DNA from: Heliocidaris erythrogramma
Lineage: Eukaryota > Echinodermata > Echinoidea > Camarodonta > Echinometridae
Length of the DNA: 64,000 nucleotides
Direction: 5' to 3'
Assembly: GCA_025617745.1 (NCBI GenBank)
Contig: CM046870.1
Span: 28,663,927 to 28,727,926, forward strand
The translations under genes and the position numbers were made by a program. The notes below the pieces were generated by a model. That model was not told the origin of the DNA and ran no database searches. It saw only the letters and a program-made list of their open reading frames with translations. The stretch's first letter is position 1, and each line of letters opens with the position of its first letter. Shown in pieces: positions 33,301 through 40,053 of the stretch.

Positions 33301-33748
33301 ACGTCGTCCTAAACCACGCCCACGCCCTGTGGTCTTACCCGGCTTCGAGCCGGCGCCTACAAACGACTATGTTCCCTTGACATGGCCACGGCAAACTACA
33401 ACTACAAGACGACCTACGACGCGAAGAACAACTAGACGTACCACCACGACGAAGAGACCGACGACTACCCGACGGACTACGACTACTAGACGACCAACCA
33501 CTACGCGTCGCCCTACTACCACTACACGTCGGCCAACTACCACTCGGCGTACTACCACAACCCGTCGCACCACTACCACCAAGCGACCCACCACCACTAC
33601 CACAACCAGGGCACCCACGACCAGGAAAACGACAACCACCACAAGCAGACCTATCATCAACCCTTGGGAGATCCCAAGCGATTCCTCCTCCTCCTCGTCT
33701 ATCTCATTCTTCTCCAGCCTTGACTCCACAGAAAGCCAGTTTGTGTGA
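16236..33748 (+). CDS. Secreted LDLa-like / triple-CUB / Thr-Arg-rich tail protein (11 coding exons)
   Basis: Joined exons: 16236-16331, 20044-20164, 22146-22231, 23788-23917, 25432-25821, 27310-27357, 28182-28314, 29194-29417, 30447-30736, 32288-32367, 33211-33748. The total is 2136 nt, 711 residues plus stop; every junction is GT-AG with matching phase. Layout: signal peptide 1-24 (cleavage likely GA|RP), RQKR at 41-44, LDLa-like six-Cys module 74-111, CUB1 about 146-266, linker, CUB2 about 291-405, CUB3 about 411-527, Thr/Arg/Pro tail about 533-680, Ser-rich acidic end. No membrane segment follows the signal peptide, so it should be secreted. CUB domains usually bind proteins or glycans, often with calcium; the cationic Thr-rich tail suggests O-glycosylation or binding to acidic matrix (inference). 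N-glycosylation sequons include NST, NKT and NRT. I do not recognise a named orthologue. Confidence 0.85.
17352..17650 (+). repeat. Dispersed repeat, copy 2 (partner at 6645-6955)
   Basis: Begins TGGCCATGTGTCTGCCTCC, includes GGCATGCTATGCATGATTGC and ends CTTACAACTCAAACG. It has an extra internal segment absent from the other copy. It continues into an AT-rich tail ending AAAAATGAAATGAAAG, which is LINE-tail-like. Confidence 0.55.
18060..18402. mobile_element. MITE family E, copy 1 (AGGCCAAATAAAATGAATTC)
   Basis: Inverted ends AGGCCAAATAAAATGAATTC-CTAGTTTCTCG and the complement of GAAACTAGGAATCAATTTGA-CATGGCCT. Subterminal CCCCTCCTC blocks on both arms match the copy at 22340-22683. Confidence 0.75.
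18761..18936. mobile_element. MITE family D, copy 1 (TAGTCTGCA ends)
   Basis: Left end TAGTCTGCAACCATAGACCC, right end GGGTTTGTGCCTGCAAACTA. The inside has ATCATTGTGTCTTGAGAGAA and TAGTCTTACAG. Related copies are at 18970-19164 (same orientation) and 27692-27860 (opposite). Confidence 0.75.
18970..19164. mobile_element. MITE family D, copy 2
   Basis: CTAGTCTGCAAGCACAGACC at the left, GTATGTCCCTGCAAACT at the right, with TCGTTGTATCTTGAGAGAAT and GTAGTCTTACAG inside. Only about 35 bases separate it from copy 1. Confidence 0.75.
19540..19740. repeat. Degenerate AGACCGACA-type repeat
   Basis: Several units of CCCACGAGACCGACA or CACAAGACCGAA and their complements occur here. A comparable patch is at 23960-24215. 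It forms partial hairpins and looks like a decayed palindromic repeat. Confidence 0.5.
20044..20164 (+). CDS. Exon 2: propeptide/linker with RQKR
   Basis: Follows a good acceptor (CTTCTCTTTTCAG). Residues 33-72 begin GEVKDVGGRQKRQSDISYGW and end in LNNNDLY; one base is carried over (phase 1) before donor GTAAGT. RQKR fits the furin consensus RX(K/R)R, so the mature chain may start at Gln45 (inference). Confidence 0.85.
20498..21078. mobile_element. TA-flanked MITE with TACCGGGTGTCC ends
   Basis: The left end TACCGGGTGTCCCCAAAAAA and the right end TTGTTGGACACCCGGTA are inverted, followed by shared TTTTCAGTACTTTGCC and its complement GGTAAAGTACTGAAAA. Inner arms share GAGAATGGCCTTCCATA and its complement. 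Flanked by TA on both sides. Tc1/mariner-like and nonautonomous. Confidence 0.8.
20767..21571 (+). repeat. Tandem duplication of about 424 bp
   Basis: The right half of the MITE plus about 90 bases of flank occurs twice in tandem, with the second copy starting near 21190. Landmarks TTTCTATTGGTCTTTTGTTG, ACCGTATGGAAGGCCATTCT, GGACACCCGGTATAAATTGC and GTTAATTAAATTATTTTTAT recur at offsets of 423-425. Few substitutions separate the copies. Confidence 0.85.
22146..22231 (+). CDS. Exon 3: first part of LDLa-like module
   Basis: The split codon gives Phe73, followed by CNGDPFQGVACPEEQLCVDW and HEICDGTQ. Ends phase 0 at CAG with donor GTATTT, a weaker donor. It carries the first four of six LDLa cysteines and the CDG turn. 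Confidence 0.8.
22340..22683. mobile_element. MITE family E, copy 2
   Basis: TAAGGCCAAGTAAAATTGAT-TCCTGGTTTCTCG on the left, and GACGAGAAAATACCTGTAAT-TTTTTGGCCTA on the right in inverted sense. GAGGAGGAGG-like blocks sit inside both ends, as in 18060-18402. Confidence 0.75.
22717..22811 (+). repeat. Dispersed repeat, copy 2 (partner at 10399-10500)
   Basis: GTGTGTAATTGGGTTTTTAC, GACGTGTATCAATCAGATAT and CGTCACCATCCGAAAGACGT, as at 10399-10500. It abuts the next MITE directly. Confidence 0.7.
22813..23041. mobile_element. Palindromic MITE, GGTGGTATTCTGAGATTTA ends
   Basis: GGTGGTATTCTGAGATTTAT at the left and TTAAATCTCAGAATACCACC at the right, continuing through inverted TTTTAGTG.. / ..CACTAAAA and TTAATTGT / ACAATTAA. 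Confidence 0.85.
23326..23400. mobile_element. MITE family A fragment
   Basis: CAAGACAAGTTACAATAATT-GTTATAAGCTACTGCAATC and a degraded GAGCAGAAAT follow the copy at 53684-53811. The terminal repeats are lost. Confidence 0.6.
23465..23732. mobile_element. hAT-like MITE, GTGGCGGATCCAGG ends
   Basis: Left AGTGGCGGATCCAGGGGGAT, right ATCCTGGATCCGCCCCTG. The flanks CTAATTTA and CCTAATTC look like a decayed 8-bp duplication. The inside is C-rich with a T run and a duplicated GGATATGCATTGTGCCCCCC. Confidence 0.7.
23788..23917 (+). CDS. Exon 4: end of LDLa-like module and Cys linker
   Basis: Starts TCGLEVREDCINSTIDSYGR and runs to DEDPKWCEWKRSAPH, phase 1 at donor GTAAGT. It supplies LDLa cysteines 5 and 6 (residues 103 and 111). 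The usual SDE acidic box is replaced by LEVRED. Two further cysteines (CVGDEDPKWC) follow before CUB1. One N-glycosylation sequon, NST. Confidence 0.85.
23918..25431 (+). other. Intron 4
   Basis: Begins with an AGACCGACA/TGTCGGTCT hairpin-rich patch (23960-24215) like the one at 19540, then a direct GACACGAGGCGTCAAG-type repeat (24225-24300). It has a poly(C) run of about 27 bases (24350-24376). The rest is AT-rich without recognised features. Confidence 0.65.
25432..25821 (+). CDS. Exon 5: CUB domain 1
   Basis: A whole CUB domain in one exon, phase 1 at both ends. CGEDFVFDL opens it, then HPGFPSGYLNDRYCFWTVST (the CUB signature, second Cys at residue 178), IEFKKFRTEKNYDYLSLG, and VWVSFRSDDWDTDEGFIIEI. 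Glu in FRTE, Asp in YDYL and Asp in RSDD sit where calcium-binding CUBs keep their acidic triad. Only the first disulfide pair (146-178) is present; Cys3 and Cys4 are missing. Confidence 0.92.
26049..26430. mobile_element. MITE family B, copy 2
   Basis: GTTTGAGCAAAATCCGATAA-GAAATAAGAA near the left and its complement TTCTTATTTCTTATCGGATT-TTGCTCAAAC near the right form long inverted arms. ACGTCATGGAGTTGCG matches the complement of CAACTCCGTGACGT in the other copies. Confidence 0.75.
26760..27131 (+). mobile_element. tRNA-derived SINE with (ATT)n tail
   Basis: The 5' end has Pol III boxes, GTGGATCAGTGG (A box) and GGTTCGTATCC (B box), in a tRNA-like head. The body has CCTTTGGCAAGACATTAATC and AGGAGTTAAATGGGTACCCG. 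It ends AAGCGCTATATAAATAGACG followed by (TTA)n. This is the form of sea urchin-type tRNA SINEs that borrow a LINE 3' tail (family knowledge). Looks fairly complete. Confidence 0.8.
27310..27357 (+). CDS. Exon 6: short linker between CUB1 and CUB2
   Basis: 48 nt, phase 1 at both ends, encoding residues 275-290, EVKLMGNNPLLTRPKN. Acceptor CTTCTGCAG, donor GTGAGT. Because it is symmetric, skipping it would keep frame. Supported by phase and splice signals only. Confidence 0.7.
27358..28181 (+). other. Intron 6
   Basis: Contains a poly(G) run (27493-27507) and an inverted copy of MITE family D. No exon-like content beyond that. Confidence 0.7.
27692..27860. mobile_element. MITE family D, copy 3 (inverted)
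   Basis: CTAGTTTGCAGGCACGAACC at the left, GGTCTGTGCTTGCAGACT at the right, with CTGTAAGACTACCAT and TCTCAAGACAATG inside: the reverse complement of copies at 18761 and 18970. Confidence 0.75.
28182..28314 (+). CDS. Exon 7: CUB domain 2, first half
   Basis: Residues 291-334 begin ETFRSVIPVGGQKILTSPGY and continue PEFYEDNKTVNYIVSARRGR to RIEI, phase 2 with donor GTAAGT. The SPGYPEFY stretch is the CUB opening strand. Both cysteines that normally flank it are absent; tyrosine or valine occupies the C-x-W position (VNYIV). NKT is a potential glycosylation site. Confidence 0.85.
28315..29193 (+). other. Intron 7
   Basis: Mostly unrecognised AT-rich sequence with a duplicated TTGGGACCAG (28650, 28700), ending in a family A MITE that leaves only 26 bases before exon 8. 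Confidence 0.7.
29036..29167. mobile_element. MITE family A, copy 4
   Basis: Complete: CTGGGGAGCGTTTCATCAAG to CTTGATGAAACGCTCCCCAG, with central AACTGTTATAAGCTACTGAA and GATTGGCCGAGAGCAAATTT. The arms are nearly perfect, suggesting a younger copy. Confidence 0.85.
29194..29417 (+). CDS. Exon 8: CUB domain 2, second half
   Basis: Residues 335-409: FTVFDLEENVDYLSLGNGPL, then YRKTGLIRDYNSLRHVST and VWLVFESSVAIARQGFVAKL, ending EVPIT with phase 1 and donor GTATGA. Glu and Asp of the calcium site are kept (DLEE, VDYL), but the third acidic residue is lost (FESS instead of RSD). No cysteine. Confidence 0.9.
29418..30446 (+). other. Intron 8
   Basis: Contains a GTGTGTGTGTG run (about 29831), CCCCCC/AAAAAA homopolymers (30163-30196), a T run and a CT microsatellite that serves as polypyrimidine tract before exon 9. 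Diverged AGAGGTCAAA blocks recur at 29640 and 29810. Confidence 0.65.
30447..30736 (+). CDS. Exon 9: CUB domain 3, main part
   Basis: Residues 410-506: ECGGTFLVPDNGSIAVASKN, YPDLAYSSNMDCTWSIKNEE, FHDFSTEWRKDFLSMGNG, then to TSSGDE. Cys411 and Cys441 form the single expected disulfide. NRT is a glycosylation sequon. GC content is visibly higher than the introns. The donor is GTTATT after GAG; an identical donor context occurs 21 bases further on (30757), which would add VIIALVE in frame. Confidence 0.88.
30737..32287 (+). other. Intron 9
   Basis: Starts with non-consensus GTTATT. Holds a diverged tandem repeat (30950-31530) and AT-rich sequence with a TTCGGAATAA/TTCCGAAAAT patch near 31910-32120. 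Acceptor CATGAAG before GTATGG is ordinary to weak. Confidence 0.65.
30950..31530 (+). repeat. Diverged minisatellite of ~155 bp with AGGTCA clusters
   Basis: Three and a half units, each with AGATTTTGG, a cluster of AGGTCA motifs (31057-31085, 31210-31237, 31366-31387, 31476-31490), CAATATCT-like and TTCAAACTTGGTA segments. Spacing between clusters is about 153, 156 and 110 bases. Confidence 0.7.
32288..32367 (+). CDS. Exon 10: end of CUB domain 3
   Basis: Residues 507-532: VWLTFTTSRYNHHRGFLVDI then FDELLH; two bases carry over (phase 2), donor GTAAGT. The RGFLVDI strand closes the CUB fold; the SD of the calcium site is replaced by TS. Confidence 0.85.
32368..33210 (+). other. Intron 10
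   Basis: Contains a family A MITE; the rest is AT-rich with no recognised features. Confidence 0.7.
32764..32901. mobile_element. MITE family A, copy 5
   Basis: CAGGGAAGCGTTTCATCAAG to CTTGATGAAACGCTCCCCTG, with GCTCTCAGCCAATCAGATGC and AGCTTATAACAGTTG inside: the opposite orientation to copy 4. Confidence 0.85.
33211..33748 (+). CDS. Exon 11: Pro/Thr/Arg-rich tail and stop
   Basis: Residues 533-711. It opens PPPVTTAPPTTQPPPTTEPR, passes a basic KPTRRPKP repeat and a short non-repeat insert (VVLPGFEPAPTNDYVPLTW), then many TTTRRPTTTRR variants. It ends WEIPSDSSSSSSISFFSSLD and STESQFV before TGA. The Thr/Pro content suggests dense O-glycosylation and the Arg gives strong positive charge (inference). 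Encoded by a short-unit coding minisatellite, so length is likely variable between alleles. Confidence 0.92.
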
Positions 33749-34705
33749 GCGGTTTGAGCTGGTTTTGACCAGATTCTGCCAGATTCAGGCGGCTCATACA
33801 TCTATTCATTGTTTTCAAATCAATTATAAATCAAAGAAAGGAGGTGCCCTTTGTCCGCGTTATTCCTTTTTTCAAATACATGTAGCAACGTTTTTATCTA
33901 GGAACATTATTAAAGGCTACGTTTTTGTAGACCAAATTATGTATTCATTTACAATCTTCTGTGCCTTACATTATTACCATTTTATCGCAAATCGAGTCTG
34001 AAAAATGTCTCTTCTAACCTTCTTTCTGTAAATAGTGTTTCCTGCTTCATAAATTTTTATATCAATGTTCTAGATTAGCCTTCGATATACTCCATATTTT
34101 TCTCTCATACTTGCAGAATTTCATCTTTTCACCATTCATTGTCAGTTGCATGAGGAGAAGAGTTTGTTGGCTTTTGATCGGCACACATCTCGTGTACATG
34201 TGCCCTTTGCAAAAGAAAGAAATAACATATTTTACACATACACATAATCTAATCAAATATAAGTGCAAATCCATTACCTAATTGAAATTGTATCATGGTA
34301 ATTGGCCAGTGATAGCTCAGTCGAGCTGAATAAAGTTACATCAATAAGAAACGAAATCATCTCATAAAGAATATACTCAGGAATAATGCAAACTGTTACG
34401 CATTCGTTCAATAATAAGTGTAACAAGTTTATATTATTCAAGAAACAGTACAAAATTTACATCATTAATTGGCAAGTCAATTATGCATGTAATTATTAGA
34501 GTATTGTATTTGCTTCATCAAGTTATTATTCAATATGTTGTAATAATCACATTCATGAGAAAAATCGATAAATGTAACAGCTTTCATATTCTTTGTAATT
34601 CTTCTACACTGTTCATCTTTTGGTAAATAAAGGCCACTCGATAGATTAAACAAAGACGCGAGTTCCAGATTGTTTCTATAAAGTTTCATTGCGCCAGTTC
34701 GCTTT
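33749..34705 (+). other. 3' UTR and flank of the CUB gene
   Basis: Follows the TGA. AT-rich, no repeat family recognised. Candidate poly(A) signals are ATTAAA at 33909-33914 and AATAAA at 34329-34334; the transcript end cannot be fixed without RNA data. Confidence 0.5.
34329..34334 (+). terminator. Candidate polyadenylation signal AATAAA
   Basis: First canonical AATAAA after the stop codon at 33748, about 580 bases downstream. A variant ATTAAA at 33909 is an alternative. Confidence 0.4.
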
Positions 34706-35187
34706 CTACGGAAGCGTTCAAGTGCCATTCGACTTGTCGACATGGCGAAATATTTTATCCTATCAAGTCGACTTAATATCCATACTTTGTTGACATGTAA
34801 AGAAATTTAGCCATGTCGACTCATTAACTTTTTGTCGACTTATTAACTTTTATAAGTTGACATGGCGACATAAATTATCAAGTTGACGTAACAAAAAAAA
34901 TATGTCGTCATGGTGACATGAATTTCTTGTCAAGTCGACTTCCCCCAAAATTATGTCGTCATCGCCACATGAATTATCTTACCAAGTCGACTTCTAAAAA
35001 TACATGTCGTCATGGCGACATATATTATCTTGCCAAGTTGTCTTGGCAAGATAAATTATTTCGCCATGTTGACTTATAAAAGTTAATGAGTCGACATGGT
35101 TAGATAAATATCTTTACATGTCGACCAAATATGGATAAAATATCTCGACAAGTCGTCAAGTCGAATGGCACTTTAATGCTTCCGTAG
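34706..35187. mobile_element. Palindromic MITE of GTCGACATGGCGACAT units
   Basis: Ends CTACGGAAGCGTTCAAGTGC and GCACTTTAATGCTTCCGTAG in inverted sense, then CATTCGACTTG. The interior is made of alternating AAGTCGACTT, CATGGCGACATA and their complements. The whole 480-base unit could fold into a long imperfect hairpin. Confidence 0.75.
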
Positions 35188-35342
35188 CTTTCAGTGTTAT
35201 TGAGGAAGGATATAAAAATTAAACGAAGAAGCTTGACTGGGGAGGAATTTTTAATTTGTAAACAAATTTTTAGGCATTTTACTCCCAGTGTTAAAGATCG
35301 TATGCTCGATCTGTAATGAAAAACACAAGTCAGAAAAAAATG

Positions 35343-35414
35343 GAACCAGTGGGATTCGAACCTGTCATCTACTGCTTGCCGGGCAGCGACTTAACCACCA
35401 GGCTATTCTGGTTC
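35343..35414 (-). tRNA. tRNA-like sequence 1 (pseudo-tRNA or SINE head)
   Basis: On the minus strand the acceptor GAACCAG pairs with CTGGTTC, the A box is TAGCCTGGTGG and the B box GGTTCGAATCC. The anticodon stem GCTGC/GCAGT encloses loop CCGGCAA (nominal GGC, Ala), but U33 is replaced by C and the T stem is poor (CAGG/CCCA). More likely a tRNA-derived repeat than a working tRNA. Confidence 0.55.
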
Positions 35415-35632
35415 ACGGCTAAGTCACGATGAACTAGAATCAAATACCCAAGATCCTCTTCTTTCTGACTCATTAATATTCAAACGGTCCGCCGTAGACA
35501 ATGGTTAATAAACGAAGAAGCTTGACTGGGGAGGAATTTTTAATTTGTAAACAAATCTTTAGGCATTTTAACTCCCAGTGTTAAAGATTGTATGCTCGAT
35601 CTGTAATGAAAAACACAAGTCAGAAAAAATTG

Positions 35633-35704
35633 GAACCAGTGGGATTCGAACCTGTCATCTACTGCTTGCCGGGCAGCGACTTAACCACCAGGCTATTCTG
35701 GTTC
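35633..35704 (-). tRNA. tRNA-like sequence 2
   Basis: Appears identical in core sequence to the copy at 35343, in the next tandem unit, with the same defects (C33, weak T stem). Confidence 0.55.
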
Positions 35705-35870
35705 ACGGCCAAGTCACGATGAACTAGAATCAATTACCCAAGATCCTCTTCTTTCTGACTCATTAATATTCAAACGGTCCGCCGTAGACAATGGTTAATA
35801 GACGAAGAAGCTTGAGTGGGGAGGAATTTTTAATTTGTAAACAAATCTTTAGGCATTTTACTCCCAGTGT

Positions 35871-35942
35871 TAACCAGAATAGCCTGGTGGTTAAGTCGCT
35901 GCCCGGCAAGCAGTAGATGACAGGTTCGAACCCCACTGGTTC
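35871..35942 (+). tRNA. tRNA-like sequence 3 (inverted)
   Basis: Same element on the plus strand, with the first acceptor base changed (TAACCAG) and GGTTCGAACCC in the B box. It is in an inverted segment of the cluster. Confidence 0.5.
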
Positions 35943-36015
35943 CAATTTTTTCTGACTTGTGTTTTTCATTACAGATCGAGCATACGATCTTTAACACTGG
36001 GAGTAAAATGCCTAA

Positions 36016-38540
36016 AGATATAAAAATTGTTTTGTAAAAGAGGTTTTTGGGGGGAGGGATTTGAGAAATATCCTTATCAATGTCATTAATTCACTGATTA
36101 TCTTCTCTGTTTTATTTTTGGGCGATAACAGAGTAAAGCTGTTCGATTAAAACCATTCCATCTAAATTTGCTTTCAAATGGCTTCAAGGTTGCTGCAGTG
36201 TGTTGCATGAGAGTCTGCATGTTTCTAAAACTAGTTGTAGCCTTCCATGAATTTGTAATCTTGTCAAAACTTAAATATAAATTTGCGTTCTGGTCATGAG
36301 ATTGAATTGTGAAAGAAACTGTCTCAAGGCAATTGGGAAAGGTTGATTATATGGCACACAGGAATTGGTGTATGCTGTAAGGTTTTGGAATCATCAAAAT
36401 GATATGAAATATACACACATCAATGGATGTATAGGACTGTACACACATATGTGATAAATGTTCGGCCCTAACACCTCATCTTTTCTGGTCATATTTCGAA
36501 TATGAGGGCATTCGAAAAGCAATCCTTTTCAGGGGAAATTTGTACTGTGATGTTCTTCCAATCTGGCATAAAAAGAATGAGAAAGATCACAAATAATTTT
36601 TCAACTTTTTCAGAACTCAAGCTTCCCTTGAAAGTAATATTTACTTGAGCTACTCCTAGCTGCTTCGACGAAAAGGGAAAATACAATAATTTATAAAATA
36701 ACATTTAATATTTTTTTCCTTTTCTTCCCCTTATACGATTGCGTATCACGGGGGGAAACTGATGGTGATGAAGGCAACCATACCAGCGGTAGCAGATGAT
36801 GATGATATGAAGCTATAATATTAATAGTGACGACAACGAGGACGATGATGTTGATGATGATATTGATGCTGATGATGAAGAAAATAAAAGAGGTTTTGAT
36901 GATGATGATGATAATATAATAATGATGATTCATAGCACAGGATATCCAAATTGAAGGAAAATTATACACATCTAAGACATTAAAAGCTCGATGTAAACAC
37001 ACTGACACAGGACTCAAGTATTTTTCGACATGACGAAAAGATGCAATACATAATTTTTACAAGAGAATCTATCTATTATATTATAGGCCTAAATATGCTG
37101 GACTTTACAATTGATATTATTTCAAATGCTAAATCTAATGATACAAATCAATAGGTATATACATTATAAATGTAGGGCTGGTAAAGATAGAGACGATCGC
37201 AGAGCAAGTACTAGTACTGGTATCCTCCTCCTCCTCTTCTTCTTCCTCCTCCTCCTCCTCCTCCTTCCCTCCCCCACCTCCCCCTCCTCCCCACCTCCCC
37301 TCCTCCTCCTCAGTCCTCCTCCTCACCAGAGTTCTCAGTCCTCCTCTCTCCCCTTCTCCTTCCTGAAAATGACCGCCCTTGTCCTGTAAATTCTTTCTTC
37401 GGAATTTGCTTTTTCTGTAGTTCACCACAATCCACTGAGACACAAAAGTCATCAATCAAATTACGATTAAATGTATTCACCATATGTGAGAGGTCACAGG
37501 TCATGCACATCCTCAATTGAATTAGGTCCATGCAACATGACGGGGTCATAGGTCACAGATGTAAACAGATAGGTTTCTCACCCAGTCGTCTTACCACTTT
37601 CTTTTTTCTTTCATGAAACGCATAGCTAAATCAAAGGTGGTGATTGATTGAAAATTTCCCCATGTGAGATATTTAAAAACGGATAGGTCGACTTGGAAAT
37701 ATCCCCAGGTGGTCGCTATTATTGATTAATAAAGAAGAAATACCACATGTGCAATGCCATACAGCGCTTTTTCTTACAAAAAATACCATAAAAACATACA
37801 AAGCAATAATAGAAAGATGATCAGTATTCGTGAAATAGTTAAATTAGAATCGAAAGTAGACGAATCTATACCAATTCTATCAATTCGTAATCAAATTGAT
37901 GCTCATGGAACAGACACCAGCATTTTTTAATGACACTTCTACTCTGATTTCAGAGAAAAGAAACATGCATGGGTTCATTTTAACTTCCTCCTTTTCAGTG
38001 GCGTAACGTGGATCCAGTCACTTATGAGGGGCGGGGTGACGGTTAGGGGATGGTGTGGGGTCTGATTTTTTTATCGGACGTTCCCAGTTTTCCTCTCCCT
38101 CTTCTCCTTTCTCTTCTCCTCTTAGTTTCATTATTGTTATGACATTTGATTGGGGTGCACGCGCCCCGTGCCCCCGTAGGTACTCCACTGCCGCCCTTTC
38201 TACAATTACATGACAGCATGAGAAAATAGTTCCGTCTGAATACTTGCGTTTTGATGACATATATATGTGAACAGCTGTCCAATGATTTATTGCTATCATG
38301 TGATCATTTATTTTTGGCATCTGAGAATACAGATGAAAAGGTGTTGAATAGATTTGATAAAACAAACAGAATATTTGTCACTGTCAACAGGTCAATAATA
38401 GGGACATTAATTTGATATCAAGCTGCATGGCTCCGAGCCAGAAAAAAAATAATGTTCCGTAATAAAATCCACTTTCCCGTGCTAAACTAAACCCATTATT
38501 AGCTGGCCCTTCATCGGGCTATTTCAGAGACATAGCATCC
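36016..38540. other. Gene-free stretch
   Basis: Besides the family C copy listed separately, it has GAT-rich simple repeats (36760-36930), a CCTCCT pyrimidine block (37215-37350) that yields spurious poly-Glu/Ser ORFs, and a fragment near 38140-38190 (CGCCCCGTGCCCCCGTAGGT) similar to 48095. No exon recognised. Confidence 0.5.
36245..36640. mobile_element. MITE-like family C, copy 2
   Basis: GCGTTCTGGTCATGAGATTG, GTTTTGGAATCATCAAAATG and CATATTTCGAATATGAGGGC are shared with 40872-41590, and their complements with 13990-14455 and 53869-54245. Ends near TCAGAACTCAAGCTTCCC, complementary to the start. Confidence 0.6.
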
Positions 38541-39160
38541 TTAAGAGATAGGGAAATCCCACCTTAATAGCAAGTTGCTTTGAAAGAAAGAGGAAAATCA
38601 GAGAAGCAGATTGGTGAAAGTATGAACGAAATCGGACAAGCAATAAGAATTTTTGAAAGTTGTAATCACTATACATATGGGAAGTTCAAATTGGCCGAAT
38701 AGGTAATGTCACTGTGATGTAGCTGTGGACAACTCCCCAATTCGCTCCTACACACAAAATGACTAAAATGTAAATTTTTTTCAAAATGTATTACTCAGTA
38801 GGATCTTGTTTTTCATGAGGACCTACAACAATATGCTATCTCCAATATATTTTGAGTATTGCCCCGAGGGTAAAAGCGCCTCGATGAAAACCGCAAATTA
38901 ATGATATTTTTGTGTACGACAAACGGGAGAGTTGTCCACAAAAATGTCACAATCGACTCACAAAATTGCCAATTTGAGATTAGCATTGATGTAGTGATCT
39001 CATTTATCAAACATCCATAACTTTCTTAGTCCTTGTCTGATTTCTTTCAAACTTTCTTAGTCCTTGTCTGATTTCTTTCAAACTTTCACCATCCTGTTTT
39101 TCTTACTTTTCCCGCTTTCACACAAATCATCTTATTACCAAGGTTGGATTGCCCTTTAAA
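38541..39160. mobile_element. MITE family B, copy 3 (diverged, longer)
   Basis: Left AATCCCACCTTAATAGCAAG and right CTTATTACCAAGGTTGGATT are inverted in loose form. GAACGAAATCGGACAAGCAA on the left is matched by TTGTCTGATTTCTTTCAAAC on the right. A 37-base segment (CTTTCTTAGTCCTTGTCTGA...) is tandemly duplicated at 39022-39090. Confidence 0.65.
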
Positions 39161-39490
39161 CAAATTGTGGAAATATTTGGCAGGGTGTTATTGATGTCTT
39201 TTGTCGACAAATTCGAAAATCTGGGTCTTTTTTCTCCTTGTTGGAAAAACTTGGTCCGACATCCCCACCCCCGCCCCTTCATAGTCCAGCGACATCACCA
39301 ATTAGAATAATATCACCTATATTATGTCCCCTGAATTACTGAATTAGAGGATGATAAAGAAAGAACCATCTGCTCATGACAAGCTCATTAAATAAGAAAT
39401 AATGATTTAATAATACATGTATAACAAATAAAAAAATTATAAATATCATAATTGATAGGATTGAAGTAAATTGAATATATTATAATGTAA

Positions 39491-39524
39491 TCCAGGGTCC
39501 CGGGTTCGAATCCCGGTCGGGGCA
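39491..39524 (+). pseudogene. tRNA 3'-half fragment
   Basis: A perfect T arm CCGGG-TTCGAAT-CCCGG followed by TCGGGGCA, i.e. the 3' acceptor strand. The bases upstream do not form the 5' half, so it is a fragment, possibly from reverse transcription priming. Confidence 0.6.
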
Positions 39525-39982
39525 TTGTAATTTTCTCACAATTACTTTCTTTATGATGATATATTAAATAAAAAAAATTAAAAATATTTCACTTAGAAGT
39601 TGAAATTATTTGCGCAAATTATTTTTTTTTCTATTTCCTTTAACTACATTCCAATTTAAAGTTTGCAGGTGGTATGGGCTTAATCAAAATCGAGATCACT
39701 AAGCCTACCCAGAATTTATTTCTATTAAAAATTATTATTATTATGAAAAAAGATATCTGTGTGTAATGATCAATTAGTTGGATCTAAAGCTTTGGAAATG
39801 CACGTTGTGCCCTAATCTCGCATGGTGAAAATTTTCTGTGTATATATTTTTGAGAGTTTCATGGTTGAAATCGATATTTGTTGCGAAATTCCTTCACACC
39901 CTGGTTGCTTTTGTCTGGATCCATATTTTCTGACGTCATTGACACATTCAATACAAAACAAGAAAAAGGATGGGGCGGTGAG

Positions 39983-39995
<13 letters not shown>

Positions 39996-40026
<31 letters not shown>

Positions 40027-40053
40027 TTAATGAGAGAGAGAGAGAGAGAGAGA
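39996..40053. repeat. (GA)n microsatellite
   Basis: Two GA arrays separated by GATGGTTAAT. Confidence 0.9.

Larger units (their letters stand above)
35220..36015. repeat. Tandem ~290-bp units with tRNA-like cores, last one partly inverted
   Basis: Units start AAACGAAGAAGCTTGACTGG at 35221 and about 35511 and AGACGAAGAAGCTTGAGTGG at about 35801. Each full unit carries a tRNA-like segment and ends near ACGGTCCGCCGTAGACAATG. The third switches at 35870 to the reverse complement of its own tRNA-like core and flank, ending with the complement of the unit's AGGCATTTTACTCCCAG. Confidence 0.85.

Noticed and set aside
33367-33801. 144-codon minus-strand ORF rich in Val/Arg
   Set aside because: Shadow of the Thr/Arg coding minisatellite on the plus strand; it has no independent start context or domain.
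37111-37455. Plus and minus ORFs with poly-Ser/Leu/Pro or poly-Glu
   Set aside because: Driven by a CCTCCT simple repeat.
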